In this document: positions 25,277-39,190 of the stretch, piece by piece | How positions within the stretch are numbered: position 1 is the first letter of the stretch | Layout: every line of letters begins with the position of its first letter | Source: Anticarsia gemmatalis | Taxonomy: Eukaryota; Arthropoda; Insecta; Lepidoptera; Erebidae | Assembly: GCF_050436995.1 (NCBI RefSeq) | Contig: NC_134754.1 | Coordinates: forward strand, 3,217,001 to 3,281,000 | Length of the DNA stretch: 64,000 bases | Direction of reading: 5' to 3' | Made by a program: the position numbers and the translations under genes | Notes under the pieces: model-generated | Databases searched by the model: none | The model's input: only the letters and a program-made list of their open reading frames with translations | Told to the model about the DNA's origin: nothing

Positions 25277-27594
25277 ACGAAAGTATAGAGATAGAAATAA
25301 AGTCATACTAAACATTACAAAGCCAATTATATTTAAACAAAAGAAGACACGGAAGTAACTTCTAAAACAAACACATGCCATGCACTATATCACATGCCGT
25401 GCCGCCGTATTCAGAAGCACCTCCTAGCACACATAATAAGGCCACACGTGATGGCCATAACAATTTGCCTAAATATGACTATTTAATTGTACCAACGTAT
25501 TTAGGCGGGCCTCGACCACGACAGGTTAATTTAAAAATTTCCTTGCGATGAACCAAGATAACAGTTTTGTTGTCTTTTTTATTGATAGTTACACGCAATC
25601 GTATTATATAGGTGTGTTAGCTTGGGAATTTTGTTCATGAAAATATAACTTTAACATGATATTGGAATTTTCGAGCTTTTGATGCTTTGATTGCATGTAA
25701 TTGGTAGTGCATGCAAAGAATACTTCCGTACATAACAGGCTTTAAAATTACAGCACATAAGTGGATCGTGTCCTTTTAAATAACTATTTATAAATATTTG
25801 GACAAGAATGCTTGTTTGACGTGACTACTATTGAACCATTTATCGGGTAGTTATCAAGAATCTTTATTTGATAATGTAATCAGTGCCTCTTTCGTGCTTT
25901 GAAGAAACTTTTATGTCAAATACATGACACGAAGACAATATTTAGACTGCCAGTGTTGGGTATAGCGCTATTTGATTACATTGTAAGTAAAATGTATTCG
26001 GTAATTTATTTTTTCTTTCCGTGTTTTATAGACTTCAAGGCTTTTTTAGCACTTCATGGTCAAGGACGCTGAAAAACGAAAAGCAATTACAGAATAATAC
26101 TGCAGTTTGTATTCAACTGGTGTAATTATTACTATTTAAATGTTTGCGTTGCAATGTGCAAAGGTTAAAACATCGTTAGTTTAACATGCCATTCTGAACA
26201 AATGTTATTGTTATATTTAGCTTTTAGAATAATTTTTATGAAAATATATAGCCTACGACCTTGAGTTTAATCACTACTTAATTTTAAAAAGAAATAAGTA
26301 CATATTTTTAAGTTTGACAGAACCAAGGTGATCTTTCTCCAAAATATCAGGCAGTTAATAAAAATATTCCCAAAAAAAACAAAATTGCTTTTTAAAAAAA
26401 GGAACCATTAAAGCCAGTACCAACGAGCGGCGTCGATTGACGTTTGACGTTTGATTTCCGAACGATTTCACATCGAATTGACGCGGCAGAAGCCGCAGAG
26501 CTTTCTGTTATTTGCCAATAATGCAAAACGACAGCTTACGTGACGTCACAAATTGTTTTTTTATATGATTTTATGAAGAGCCCACAAGTTATGTTGCGAG
26601 AAGGTAGATTTTATAAAATCTTTTGTCAGACGAGAATAAACGCTGCGAGAAACACAATTTGTAGTCTAGGCAAAGGAACAATATGAATAAAGAAAACCTA
26701 ATAACCCAGATGTGGCCACCTGACCAAGAATATTAGAAGCTACAATTCTTGCATAAAAATGCACAGTGTTTTACTGCAGCTTGAGAATTTAATATCCAAC
26801 ATGTTATAAGAATAGTATTACATAAAGCTACATAGTTGCATTCCACACGCCAGTGTATGCTTAAAAAGTTAAGTGTAGTGCTAATTAAAACTTCACATTG
26901 ACGGCTTTAACTCAGCAGTACGTGAATTTTATCAAAATTATGTGGAATTTTGGAACAAAAATTTTGCGTCCGTGATTGAAAGTTGAATATTTTGGACAGT
27001 TCCATCTGCACAACGTACAGGTTGCGTAACGCGCAAAAATACTTTCGCAATGTTTCGATTTTTTTACGTTTAGTTACTTCATAAATCCTATTTTTTGAAT
27101 CTCAAAACAAATGTACCACGACAATATTTAAAGGATATTTACGAAAAAAGACACAAACAATAACAGGTTAAACACTGTATTTTAATTATCAACTTAACCT
27201 TTACCCACATTCACTTTTACCTAATACACTCAATTCCACCGCTAAAGGAACCAAAAGACATTACTCGTTATAAAGTGCAATTTACTTCAGAACATTGTGC
27301 AGTAAAAATACTTCCGACTGACTAATGATGCAGAATACCAGAGTGTAATAAACTGTAGTCTAGACAACGTTTATCTTCCGCCTCGCTCAGATTAACGTTC
27401 TAGTAAAAAAATATTACCAGCTATAACATGGTTGGGATATTGCGACGTTCCTTTGTCAAATGTGATGTGTTAAGGCAATTATTGAAATGTAGTTTTCTAG
27501 GTGAAAGTAATAATTTTATATTCGTTTGGTCTTTCTGCTTTTGCCTATATGTGCGATATGATGTCGAGTCAAAATTTTAACTAAGGAAAAGTTC

Positions 27595-27858
27595 ATGTCA
27601 CCGCGACCGCCGAAAAAGGCTGTGAATGTGACTGTAGATCCAGAACCAGATTTGATTGATTTTAGCGCCAATCAACATAATAAAAAAAAAGGTTATCTAA
27701 AAATTGCCAATATAGCTGGCATACAGTAAATTCCACGTCAGTCAGATCCTTCAAGAAAAACAGACACATCAGGAAAAAATCTAACTCACATTATACCTAC
27801 ATCAATAGAATTGACGGATGCCAAAAGCAATAAATGTTGGCGAAAAATAAAAGTCTGA
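27595..27858 (+). pseudogene. Unrecognised ORF with one internal stop
   Basis: An ATG opens MSPRPPKKAVNVTVDPEPDL and runs 44 codons to TAA at 27727-27729. The same frame continues for 42 more codons (IPRQSDPSRKTDTSGKNLTH onward) to TGA at 27856-27858. The proline-, lysine- and aspartate-rich content is unusual for random AT-rich DNA. It looks like the N-terminal part of a dead transposon or gag-like protein, but no motif fixes this. Confidence 0.35.
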
Positions 27859-29651
27859 CTTATCAGCAAAGAAAATAAAAAGGCAGACTTTCCTTGAATA
27901 ATATAATTAATACCGTAAGAAGACTATTTTCATTACACGCTTACGATGGACGTCCCAAAGTTAGTAGTAAGATAAGGTTTATAGTTTCGCTTCTACAGCA
28001 CCTATTAGTAGCTGCGTCAAAGAGTTGATTATCGTAAATCCTTTCTCCGTCCAGTTTTTATCTTATATTACGGTCCGCTGCTAATTCGCTTTTTCTAGTT
28101 TAATTTACTGATGTAGTAAACGCAAAATTAGAAGCTCGTCTAATTTACGGTCTTCAATTTGGTCCACGTAGACAATAGCTGTATACTGGTTTATTTTGGA
28201 GCTAATAGCATCTGACAAATAAAGAAATAAGACATCTTGTAGATTAGAAGGTGATTGTGTAACGGTAGATTTGCCACTCAAGAATCTGACAATTATGCAT
28301 ACAAACAAACATACATAAAATCACTAATTTTTTCCATAGGGGCTTCCCAGAGAACAATCATTTAACAAAATTTTTCTGCTCCCTGTAAAGTTCGTGACTA
28401 AGTTTTAGAGTTAGTTAGTCAAATGCATACTCATAAAACGTGTTATTAATATTTTATTGATAATATTGGTCTTATTGGTATAAATAATAATATTATGACA
28501 AACAATATTATTTTTATAATGGCACAATGTGACGCTAAAATCTTAAGTTGAAGTCTATAAAAATATTGTTCAACAGAAAGCTAGGTTTCTTCCACTCTGC
28601 GAATTAAAAATAAACTTCCTGCTTTATTCTCACAGGAAATAAGTATGAAAGTAAAAAATACAATATTGTAAAAATAGAAAGCGCGTCAGTTTTAACTGAG
28701 AGTCAAAGAGATCTGAGAGTCGACACTAGAGAATAGCTTAGAATGAACCCTATATTTTATTAAAGAAACAATATTTTCATACGTAGAAGTCTTTAAATTA
28801 CAAAATTGGAATTACTTACAAAAATTTTGTTCGTGCTTGGTAACAAAATAGAACTAACTTTAAATTGAAAGTATTAAACGACGAATAGCAGTTAAATCGA
28901 GATCAATATCGCCGTTTAAAAGAGAATTTTGTACAACAATTGAAATTTATGTTGACAAAAATATATCGGACGCCATGTAATACCCGAATGCCTATTTTTT
29001 ATCCAAAATTCCATGTGGGCGTTTCCGTTTAGACCCACTGCCTAAAATATGTTTTATAAAATTAAATCATTTTACGTTTATTTGTTCAGTACTGTTGTTT
29101 CACAGGTTTTCGCCAAAATTGGTCTCGATTTCGTTAAAGTAGGTCAGGATACTCTGTTTCCCCGTATCGTATTTACTTAGTAATTAAAACGAAATTCCGC
29201 TTTTGCCCGTCCAGAATTTCTACTAGGTGTATTGGTTTAAATCAGAATTCAAATAACAAGCGGTGGAATTGAGTATTTGATTACAGACGAATATAACAGA
29301 CACATTTGTATTCCGGCAAAAAGTCTTATATTTTTGTACTATTAAATAAACTGAGCATGTACTTTATAACCTTTATTTTGGCTTCAAACCACTCATTTCA
29401 TAGTTTACACACATGTAAAATAAACGTTATTCATCAACCGGTGACAACGAAACATAAATAAACTTTTATGACATCATTCCGCCATTACATCAACAGCGTT
29501 TACCTTCACCACACGCCCTTAAAGGCAATCCGGTTAAGGCCCCATTGAATAACTTATAGCGGTGTAGTAATTTGCACTGTACCGCCACTACCAATGGCTC
29601 CCAGGACTTTGATAACGGAAGCTGACCATACATCTCATCCACACAAAAGCC

Positions 29652-29660
29652 CCTTTTATA
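29652..29660 (-). promoter_or_regulatory. TATA-like box on the minus strand
   Basis: On the minus strand GGTATAAAAGGGG is followed about 36 nt on by GGTCAGCTTCC, an initiator-like stretch. The ORF beyond it (29490-29678) has no recognisable content, so any promoter here has no known gene. Confidence 0.15.
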
Positions 29661-32600
29661 CCGTCGTTTTAATAACAACAGTTACGGCGCAGATAAAATT
29701 ATTTATGTTAGCATTATTCAGTAACATTTGTACCCTAATATCAACCTTAATCCTTAGAAATTAGATTCGCTTTAGAATGGGAAAAAAACGGGGAAGCAAT
29801 TTGATTATTTAACGCTACCGTTGACCGTTTTTGCGATGCCTTATTGGAATTTCGCTGGGGCAGATATGCTTCTTTAAAATTCTATTTACGCGAAAGTAAG
29901 TGATATCACAAATGGCATAATTTTGTTTTGTTCATTTATCTTGTTGGTATTGCGTTCTTTGAGCTGTTTTGGTAAAAATGGTAATTGTATTGGATCACTT
30001 GAATTGTGAATTGGATGTTTTTCTTCAAGCTTATTATTTAAGTGATTAGGTAATCCTATGACAATATGGCTAGAGTATCAGTGTTCAGGATATGAAGATC
30101 CTTATCTCAGCAGTGGGAAACAAAAACATGCTATATCTTACCAATATAATCTTCTCTTAGATATCTGTGTTTTACAATATTTTATGTTAAAATATACTAA
30201 ATCTACTTTACTATGTATTTATGCTTTTACTATGTATTTTTACCACAAATGTTAAGAGGGCAGTTTTAATGTTCTTGCAGCCGATCAACTTTAGCAAAGT
30301 TTACGAGATCAGCAGCCGTTGCATTGCGCTTTAAAATGAGTTTATCAATACTTTGGTTTTTCGTCTCTTTTTGTACTCTGCAACTTTTGTCGAAATACCC
30401 ATTCAATACTTAAATACTTGAAGGCTAAAGCTTATAGTTTTTGCCGGTAGCATCATAATATCTACTTCGAGAATGTATATTGAAAAGGAATTCCATGTTG
30501 AGTTGAATGATTTAAAAACCGATACACTTTATAAGTGCAATATTTTCACGACGACAATGATGGTCAAAAGGTTATTGCCATATCATTGCCACTAGTACTC
30601 GAAAAAGTGTAAACAGTTTTAATGTCAATTTTTTTTATGTTCTCATAGGATTTTATTTTGGCTTTTGTTGTTTATTAGAACAGCCCTCCTTAATCTTAAA
30701 TCGCATTTCTTTTAATTTTGGGGATATCTTAGGAAACTTATTTCCAAAAATGTTATTCAAAAGACTCTGCTATTTAACTCAGCCATAATATTGTTGGTAC
30801 AAATTGTACGTAATAGGGATACACCATTTCAAGTTATGCAACAGTAAAACCAAACACCTGTTTATAGCTGCAATCGATCGAAACAAAACGGTAACAATGC
30901 ATTGCATTTTTAATGCAGGTCGTTTATTAGTAGTTGGCTGTGTAACGATCGGTGTACAATCAATAAATCACACATATCGTGTACACCTGTTTGATGATTG
31001 ACGACTTTAATCAAAAGGTAACTGGTGAACAGAATTTTTGATTCTGCGGGCTATTAAAACTATAAATTTGTAAAATAAATATAATAAAGTTTGCAAACAC
31101 GATTGGGTAGAAAGCAGAGTTATATGGCAACAACATATTTTAATGTTGATTTAAACAGATTTAAAATAGCGAATGTGTTGGCTGATTTTTAATAAATTAA
31201 TTTATGATAACAATGAGTTTTTTTCTCGCCAATATTTTCATAAAAACCGTTAACCAAAAAACCGTGTCTAATGGTCATTAACAAACTACCAAACGAACAA
31301 TCCGTCCTTAAGTAGCCACCATTTAAAGGTAAAAATCCTAGTTCATGAACTTAACTTTTTCTACTACAAAAAATCTGACCGATGACCTTTAACCTTGTCT
31401 AAGTCACACTTCATCCAGTTACATAACCCGACAGCAAAACCTCAACTTACATTTCGACCTAAACCTAGTGATCCATTAGTATGTCCTAAGTCACTGCTGT
31501 CAGTCTAGGCTTTTATGCGAAACAGACATCCATCATCGAATAAGGCTAGTATAAAAGAAAAAAATGCTGAAAATTCAGGCCTTGTTTCCAAAATGATTGA
31601 TATTTGTATTGTTATTACATTGAATGTATGATGAGTGTAAATTATATGAAAGGTATGACAAAAAGTAAATGAGTAGATATGACAATGACAGGTGAATTAC
31701 TAGGCTTTGGACGTCAACAGAAGACATGACAGTCATGTGTCATTAAGTACTTAGTAGGTCAATAGTTTATGCGTTGGCAAAGCCTTTCAAAAGGTTAGTC
31801 TCTAAAAGAAAAGTGACAGGACAAGAATAGGTGCAAAAAATATTTTTGTGAGTTATTAAAGTCAGACTTGAACAAAAGATAGATTTATTAAGATGTTGAA
31901 ATATTTTTTGAAACTTCTGATCTTAGAATATAGATGTGTGTTAAATATTCGTAGTTACTTTACACCGTATAATAAAAACATAGCTTGCATCTAATTAATC
32001 AAAAGAGGATTGTGAACGTTTACAATACAAGTAATTTATAATTATTCCAAAATGAGAATTTCAATGTCCAATAAGTGATGAAAGCAGAACAGTGACAATG
32101 TGCCCTCAAATTAAACATTTTCTAATTCGTATTCAAAAGAACTTCCGAAGTATTTTCCGCGAAGCAACTTAATACAATAGAAAGCGGATTCTAAAATAAT
32201 ACACGAAGTTCTTTACTTAACGGCGAGAGTTCACGAATATTGCCGAAATGTCGCCATTTTAATGTCAAAAGTTACAAACGGAGCGATTGAATTCTATCGT
32301 TTGCGTTCACCCGATATTTTGATTGCTGTTTAATTTATTTTTGAAAAAACATCCGACAGAATTTTCATTTGCTTTCGAAATAAAAAAATATTTGTTCGAA
32401 GTCTCGGATAATAAGTTCGGCCTTTGTATAGGATAAGTTATAAAACTTTAAGGAATCTTTTTAAGTCTTTCCAATAAATTTTTCTTCTAACTAGATAGTA
32501 CTCAAAAATTTACCCCTGAGATGCGTAGAGTCGACTGTATGAACTTACAGGACTATCCACTACTGAGCTAGCTATCGAGTAACTATCGAATTTTCTTTCT

Positions 32601-32814
32601 GAAAATTTACCTTATTGATCGCTAGCAATAATTTGTCAAGTATGAAATATCATACAGTTTTCACAAAGGTATCATACCACGTGTTCCATATTGCACAGGC
32701 AACAAAAATAAAATGGAAAACGATTTCAAAAAGAAAACATACCAGCTTTAAAAATATTTTATTTCACAATTTTCGTGAATAACATAAACAAAATCAAGAC
32801 CTTTATTTCTCGTG

Positions 32815-32916
32815 TTACCAAAACAAACTGGGATCAGGTTCGTCAAACGCGTACAATAAAGGCCGATCTTCGTTAATTGGTCCCGCACGGAGGCTGAACA
32901 GATCTGAATCTCGGCT
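32815..32916 (-). CDS. Possible terminal exon of an unknown minus-strand gene
   Basis: On the minus strand a strong acceptor (TTTCTCTTCAATCTATCCCAG, 32917 and up) precedes an open frame of 33 codons that ends DEPDPSLFW and TAA at 32815-32817. AATAAA follows at 32802-32807 and again at 32758-32763. The peptide is acidic and proline-rich, and no family is recognised. Earlier exons would lie at higher coordinates; I found none with confidence. The plus strand is also open here because the patch is richer in G+C, so this may be chance. Confidence 0.28.
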   Translation of the reverse strand, partial: SRDSDLFSLRAGPINEDRPLLYAFDEPDPSLFW

Positions 32917-33689
32917 CTGGGATAGATTGAAGAGAAATCAGTCTACGTCTAAACTAATGAGAACGTCTTTGTGAAAAAACTTTTGTACAACCACGAAATT
33001 GAAATCGCTCAGTTATTTCTTCGTTTGTAATGAAGCTATGAACTAGGTGCCTGACCAAACTTCACTTGGTTTCAGTATTTATATAAGTATATTTATTTTC
33101 TTCCATTCAAAGGGAAGCCAACTTTAAGTGTTGGAATTGATGACATTGAAAATTAATAACGCTCAGTTAGCTTTCGAGGATTTGTAATTAAAAAGCAAAA
33201 TTACCAAGTGTGATACTTTGATATCAATGTTAAAAATTCATGTGTTGCACGCACTAGTTCCTATTCCGTGGACATTATATAAGTATAACTAAGACTTCAT
33301 GACTTGTTAGAAGGCTAAACGGCCATTACTGTCTGAGTCAAAGATAGACAAACAAATAAATGGACTCTATCAATCATCAAAAACAATTTCAAATTATGAC
33401 TAACAAACCTTTCGTGACTACCTCCATTACTGAAACTAGTATAAACAGACCTCTTTCATTTAGTAATAGATTGTTACAAATTTAAACGTCAGAAGGTATT
33501 CTCGTTTGCTTAGGGCGCTAATGGCGGCTCAACTTGACAAGCCTTGACTAATTCACGCTTAATTCTGTCTAGTTGACGGGCTATAGACATTTAATAAACA
33601 TTTCTAAATGCCTGGAAAATTGTGTTTTTGTTTTTTGATGTTTCTATTAATAGGATATAATTTTCTTTTACTTTTTAGCAATTTCACGC

Positions 33690-33815
33690 TTGTTGTATCA
33701 GAAAGTATTGGTGAGTTCGAATCCCATACGAGACAAATATTTGTGTGATTGGTTACCATAGTACAAGTTGCTCAGTTTGGAATCAACTGACCGTGTGTGA
33801 GTTTTTAAATTATAT
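33690..33815 (+). mobile_element. Decayed tRNA-type SINE
   Basis: GTGAGTTCGAATCCCATACG carries a B box, followed by GAGACAAATATTTGTGTGAT, GGTTACCATAGTACAAG and TCAACTGACCGTGTGTGAG. I recognise this as a common lepidopteran SINE body. The A box is not clear. Confidence 0.65.
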
Positions 33816-36800
33816 TTATAATTTAAGTTGATCCCCTGCAGCACTGGGTGATCTTGGTACTAAATACTGGTCTTGTAACTCCGGAATAGTATGAAAACTT
33901 TCCAATAAAACTTGGAAAAGTCTCGTCCCCAGATTCTAGCTAGCGACCTCATGAACTACTAATTAAGAAAGAACTACTTTTATATTTTTCAAATATCCTC
34001 CATTTGTCTGAAATAGAAGAAGCGAATAATTAATACGATTGAGGTCATAGTTTTTGTACTAACGTCTAATTAGATTTTTTTGTAATAAAAAGCTTTAATT
34101 AGTGGCTTCACAAAAGGAAGGTTGAATAACTGATATTAAGCTTTGTTTGATTAAACTAGAAACGAAGAAATAAGGTTAGGAATACTAAGCGTCGTTCGAT
34201 TTATTGATGTGGTTATTTAGTTCAACCAAATTGTTCGTGTGTTTTTCCGTCAAAACAACTATGTGGATCAGTTCACGGGTACATAGGCCTAGGTTCTTCA
34301 ATCAAGGAGCATAAACGTATTGACAGTAATTTGTAAAACTTATAGTGACATCATGTAGGATGGGTTTATTGTATGCGTGTATGCGTAGGTACGTAACGAA
34401 TCATGCATGCGGTTGATGATTTAAGTGGTTGCTTCTGCCATCTTACTGTTGTCAGGATGTTCGTGTAAATTACCTGCTTAAGAACACATTTTTGTAATAG
34501 TATTTTTGGGTTTTGAATCACTTTGCCACCGTTATTTTTAAGTAAATTAACATCCCTTCGGTACGCAAATACAATATATTAGTAGAGTTATTAATCTTTA
34601 GTTTTATTACCTTAATTTCTCTTTCTTCCATGCAATCCCATATAGTAGTGGGACAGCCTTTCAGTTTTATACCAAAATGTTATAGCAAATATTTCATTAT
34701 TTATTCATTACATTCGGATCACACGTCACCACCGTTATACAGGTTTTGAGCGTAATCCTTTGCTATTATCGCGAAATAAATTGAAGGGATTTACTTTATC
34801 CGGTTCCATGTTCCGTATCAATTTGTCAACAGAGTTGTGCAGAATTAACATTTGTAGAGGCTCAGATTGTGGCTTGAAGCCAAATATGAGGCTTTTGAGA
34901 CATAAGGAAAGAAATAATCGTAAAAAAGAATTGTTAGTATGTTTGCACTTGATTTTTTTCTCGTTTACATTGTGTTGTAAAATTATATGGTTTTTGTATA
35001 ATCAACTTAAGGTTATATGCCAAAAAATACATTTTTTTGTGATATTGAAGTCATGGTTATATAAAAGCTTGCAGTGTAGTTATGCTTTGTTGAGTGTTTA
35101 TTTTAGTGAAATAACAGAGTAAGTTCAGTAGTTGGTTTGAAATTTGACTAAAATGACACAGAAGTTTCGTCCTGAAAACTTTTTTGAGAGTTATACGAAA
35201 CGTTCACAAATAGTAAGACCATTTTTAAAACAGGCGCAATTTTATTTCACAGCAAAAAAAACTTAATTTTCATTTTCGGTAATTTTGTAACAAATGAATT
35301 GTATTCATTATTGAGTATTATATATGCTGACACCCACACGTTTCTACTGTTTATACAAATGAAAAATAATCACAACATTTGAATGTCAGTATACGACAAA
35401 AATAAAATAAGGGAATAAAAAATGTTCGTACATTGCTATTTGTCGACCAAATGTGGGATTTTCGGTTAACCATTAAAAATAGTTCATTTGGTTCGTAAAT
35501 GATACAACCCAGGAATTAATACGGCGAGAATATTGGTATTTTGCCGACAATAATTTAAAATTTATGTATGTGGAAGCTATGAATTAATTTGCATATTATA
35601 AGTGTATCAACCACAGTAATGAAGTCATTGAAAATTGATGATGATTTTTGAATTTAAACGAAGTTATAAAATATGAAGTGTTGATAAATATAAATATAGC
35701 ATTAATATTGCATCAGCAGGCTTCATATAATTCTTTTGACGGGTTGGTTGGTCATTTTTAATCAAGTATAAAAGTATTTTGAACAAATTGAACATTGTCT
35801 TTCGCCAAATCAAAAAATAATCAAATTCCAAAAAATAGTATGCCGATATAGACTCAAATTGTTGTTATTTAATTAAGTTTTTAGTGTCCTTCATCTGTTA
35901 TTTTTAAATTGTCTTCTCTAATCTTCTGTAATCTATAAAAGCTTTAGTAGTTCTATAATACTTTCGATACACAACAGTGTATGACTAACTCATATCTTGT
36001 TTACAGAATGTACAATTCTATTTGAGGTAAGTTATTACTAGATCTCAGTAAGAAGTTGGCAAAGTCTCCAACAGTAATAACTTCGCTAACATTACTGCTC
36101 GTAATTCAACAATTTTCAACGCTCAGTGCCTTTAATCCACTGAGAGTGTTTTCTTCCTTTGAAACACGATGTTCATATCTTATGATGTTACCGTAAGTAT
36201 CAAAGTACAGGTTTACATATTACATGACTGAGGATAATTATGTTGTTGTGCTGTTTACGTACTTTTCACTTCATTTTTGGTGTTTTTGCTGTACCACAAA
36301 ACTAGTTGTTATTGAATGAAAACCAAATTCAGCTTCCTTTGCCAAAATATGCTAGTTTGTAAAGGTTTTCAAACTAACATATTTTGCAAACAGCTCAAAG
36401 TGACTAAAACTGCCTATCTCGCATCCGAAACTTCACCGTTTATTCAAGCAAAGGAAATTTGGGATGTGTTGTAACGACATCATGGTAATAGGCGACAAAG
36501 GATCTTTTTGAACATTCAAAACTCGTTTCTGTGAAACGTTGTGGCTCGTCCGATGACGACTGCGTTCAGTAACGAACTTAGCCTTCTGCTCAAATTAAAA
36601 ATTCTGTGTGATGTCAAAGGCTAACTGGGAAGCGTCGACTCTCACAAAAAGTCGACAGTCTAAACCTCTCTTGAGTCCAGGCGACAGATTAATGAGAGTG
36701 ACAGAAAATGGGTTTCATTTAACAGAACCGAATCGAATTTTGAGGAAAATCGTGCACGAATATTTCAAGCGTCAAGTTTGAAGATCGATCTTATAAACGA

Positions 36801-39079
36801 GATGAGTTTTTGGTTTCTTGGTATCGAGACGACCTAAATATTTGTTGGATTTCGAAGCAAGAAAAAAGCAATTTCTTTATAAAATATTTCCTTAAGGTAA
36901 CTCTGTTTAATGCTAAAATATTATGACGACGAAATCAAACAAAATTATAAGTCTGTTTCAACAAGACTGTTTTATAAGACAAATGAAGACATTTGTCCAG
37001 CTCTGAGCAGAACTCCCATGCAAATAACATTTGTCAAATTTCATTTCCGCGAACAAGTTTATCTTTTATGACAAACCGTGACTTTGAAAAACGACCATCA
37101 TTTTACACAACCTTTATCCACGAATCGTTGAAGCGTACTACCATAACTTCTGGCCACCCTTTCCCCATGATTGATGTTGAGGATCCAATTTGTTTTCTCC
37201 TTCGGTAGCCATTAGGGGTCCAATGAGATCCTTTGATCAATTACCACTGGACCTTAATGTTTGACTATTTGTAATTGATTTACATTAATTGCTGTTTAGT
37301 TTCCTTATAATTATCATTCCGAGGGGAAATGGGTGTGTTCTGCTAAAGCAAGCGTAAATGATTGGAGGAAAATAGATGAAAGGAATGTGTGTTCATGAGT
37401 AATTTATAGTGGTTGGACTACCCGTTAAATCGACCTTGTTGTTGCCAGTTTTGGAATGTGACCCTTAAGATGAGGACGTTTTGTCTATGTAATGGGGACC
37501 TCTTATACTGTCACATAAAAAATTAATAGGCCCGCCTTCTATTGCATGGGACCAACACCGAAAATGGTTATACATACGTGGGTGCATTACATACATCTCT
37601 GTTTACACCTTCGGGTATAACAAGCGTGATGCTACGAATACGTATGTAAAAAAATACAAATGAGTACTTTTTTAATGACAAGCTCAACATTTTAGGACGG
37701 CCTCAAATCGTAATGATTACAAGAAACTAAGTATGATCGTCAAAACACATCACCTGTGTTCCTACGTACTCCCAAATGATACATTTGGCATATGTCAGCA
37801 ACTTATGATGCGGCATAAGCTCTTGAGGTTGGTTATTCTCATTAAATAGCACCATTAAATTTAATCTGAACAGGAAGCTGGGGTAAATTACTTGACATTA
37901 TCGTAATAGCACCTCGGTTCATCGTACCCTTTTAAAACGAAGACAATACTCATCAATATAGACGTTGTTTTGTATATGTTGATTAAAACAGATTTCCTTA
38001 TTGAATTTGTCCTTGTCGATTTATTCAGCGGCGTGGAATAGAAATCCGAATAATTTGTGTATTTTTTGGCTATAGTTGGTTGCAAACATTTTTAAATCAA
38101 GGATTGCACTTATGAATATTTAATTTATGCATGGTTTGACTTTAATATGGACGACAGCAACATACATATTTTTTTGAAAACTATGATCTTTTAAAGCTTA
38201 CCTGAAATTAATTGTCATCTTCAGTGAACCAGTGTTTAACAGTAGAAAATTTTCATCAACAAAAAGATTCTTTGTTTTTATTTCTTTGAACTTTCTCCCT
38301 TACAAACAAACTCAAAATAATAAACGTAGACTCAATACAAATATAATTGGGTCTATCGGGGCCGTGGCCTCGGGATTGTTGGGCGTTAACTGGCCTGCAA
38401 ATTGGCTTGGTACAAAATCTTATCGCAGCCTGCCACTCACATACATTATTGTGCTTGTTTGCCGATTGCGAAAACACTATCTTCTGTTTATAGACCTTTC
38501 TGAATATAAAAAGGGTGAGGATATTTTTATAGTTTTAGCCTAACATTTTTCTAACAGTTTATGTTTAGGTTTATTTTTATAGTGTTTGGACATATCGGCA
38601 GAATTATTTGGAATAGCTTTTGCCTACTTGTATAATTTTGTGAACAAAAAGTAGCCTATATTTTCTGCTAAGAAGAATGATAGCTTAAGCACGAAAGCAT
38701 AAGAGGGCACAAAAACGTATCCCAAATTTGGATTTGAATACAAGTCAGAGATAAATTTCAGTTTTAACAAACATCTCTCGACAGCCCCGAATACTGGATT
38801 TTTTTCAAACCATAGGTATCAAATTAATGATTACAAGATTTTGGTACACAAAATACGAGACGATTTAAAGCTGTATTTCATTTTTAAATGTGTAACATTA
38901 ACCTGAAACGAATTATTGTTACATTTGGTAACTCAAATAAACATACCGAAAACCGATTATTCCACGTACAGCATACAATTACTTTCATAAAAGCGAACCT
39001 CAAAGAGCACTATTTATTTACACTAACATAACTTGCAAGTCCAACACTATTACGCATTTCAATATTTAGTTCTGGTTTA
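33816..39079. other. Unassigned AT-rich stretch
   Basis: The 120-codon frame at 34760-35122 has no motif and is dominated by AT-rich codons. Nothing else is supported except the hairpin at 36343. Confidence 0.6.
36343..36386. repeat. 17-bp hairpin
   Basis: CAAAATATGCTAGTTTG (36343-36359) pairs with 36370-36386 with one mismatch around a 10-nt loop. Confidence 0.75.
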
Positions 39080-39190
39080 GCGAAGCGGCGGCCACAAAGT
39101 CGTTCGTTGCAACGGATGTTAATTCAGAAATATGCTCGAGTCTGTGTGTGAATTTGAAAGTGATGCGTCGGCAGCCGGCGGTGTTTCATT
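39080..39190. promoter_or_regulatory. CpG-rich patch, possible promoter or first exon
   Basis: GCGAAGCGGCGGCCACAAAG, GTCGTTCGTTGCAACGG and GCGTCGGCAGCCGGCGG stand out in AT-rich surroundings. A GTAAAC possible donor follows near 39238. It could be an upstream leader exon or promoter of the receptor gene, or an unrelated element. There is no TATA box. Confidence 0.2.

Larger units (their letters stand above)
25277..32814. other. Long mostly unassigned stretch
   Basis: Apart from the ORF remnant at 27595, a CpG-rich patch near 26420-26545 (TTGACGTTTGACGTTTGA, GCGGC-AGAA-GCCGC) and the TATA-like box at 29652, I see no gene, RNA gene or named repeat. Confidence 0.6.

Noticed and set aside
34760..35122. 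120-codon open frame
   Set aside because: Motif-free, rich in AT-driven residues, no supporting splice or promoter signals; expected by chance in 64 kb.
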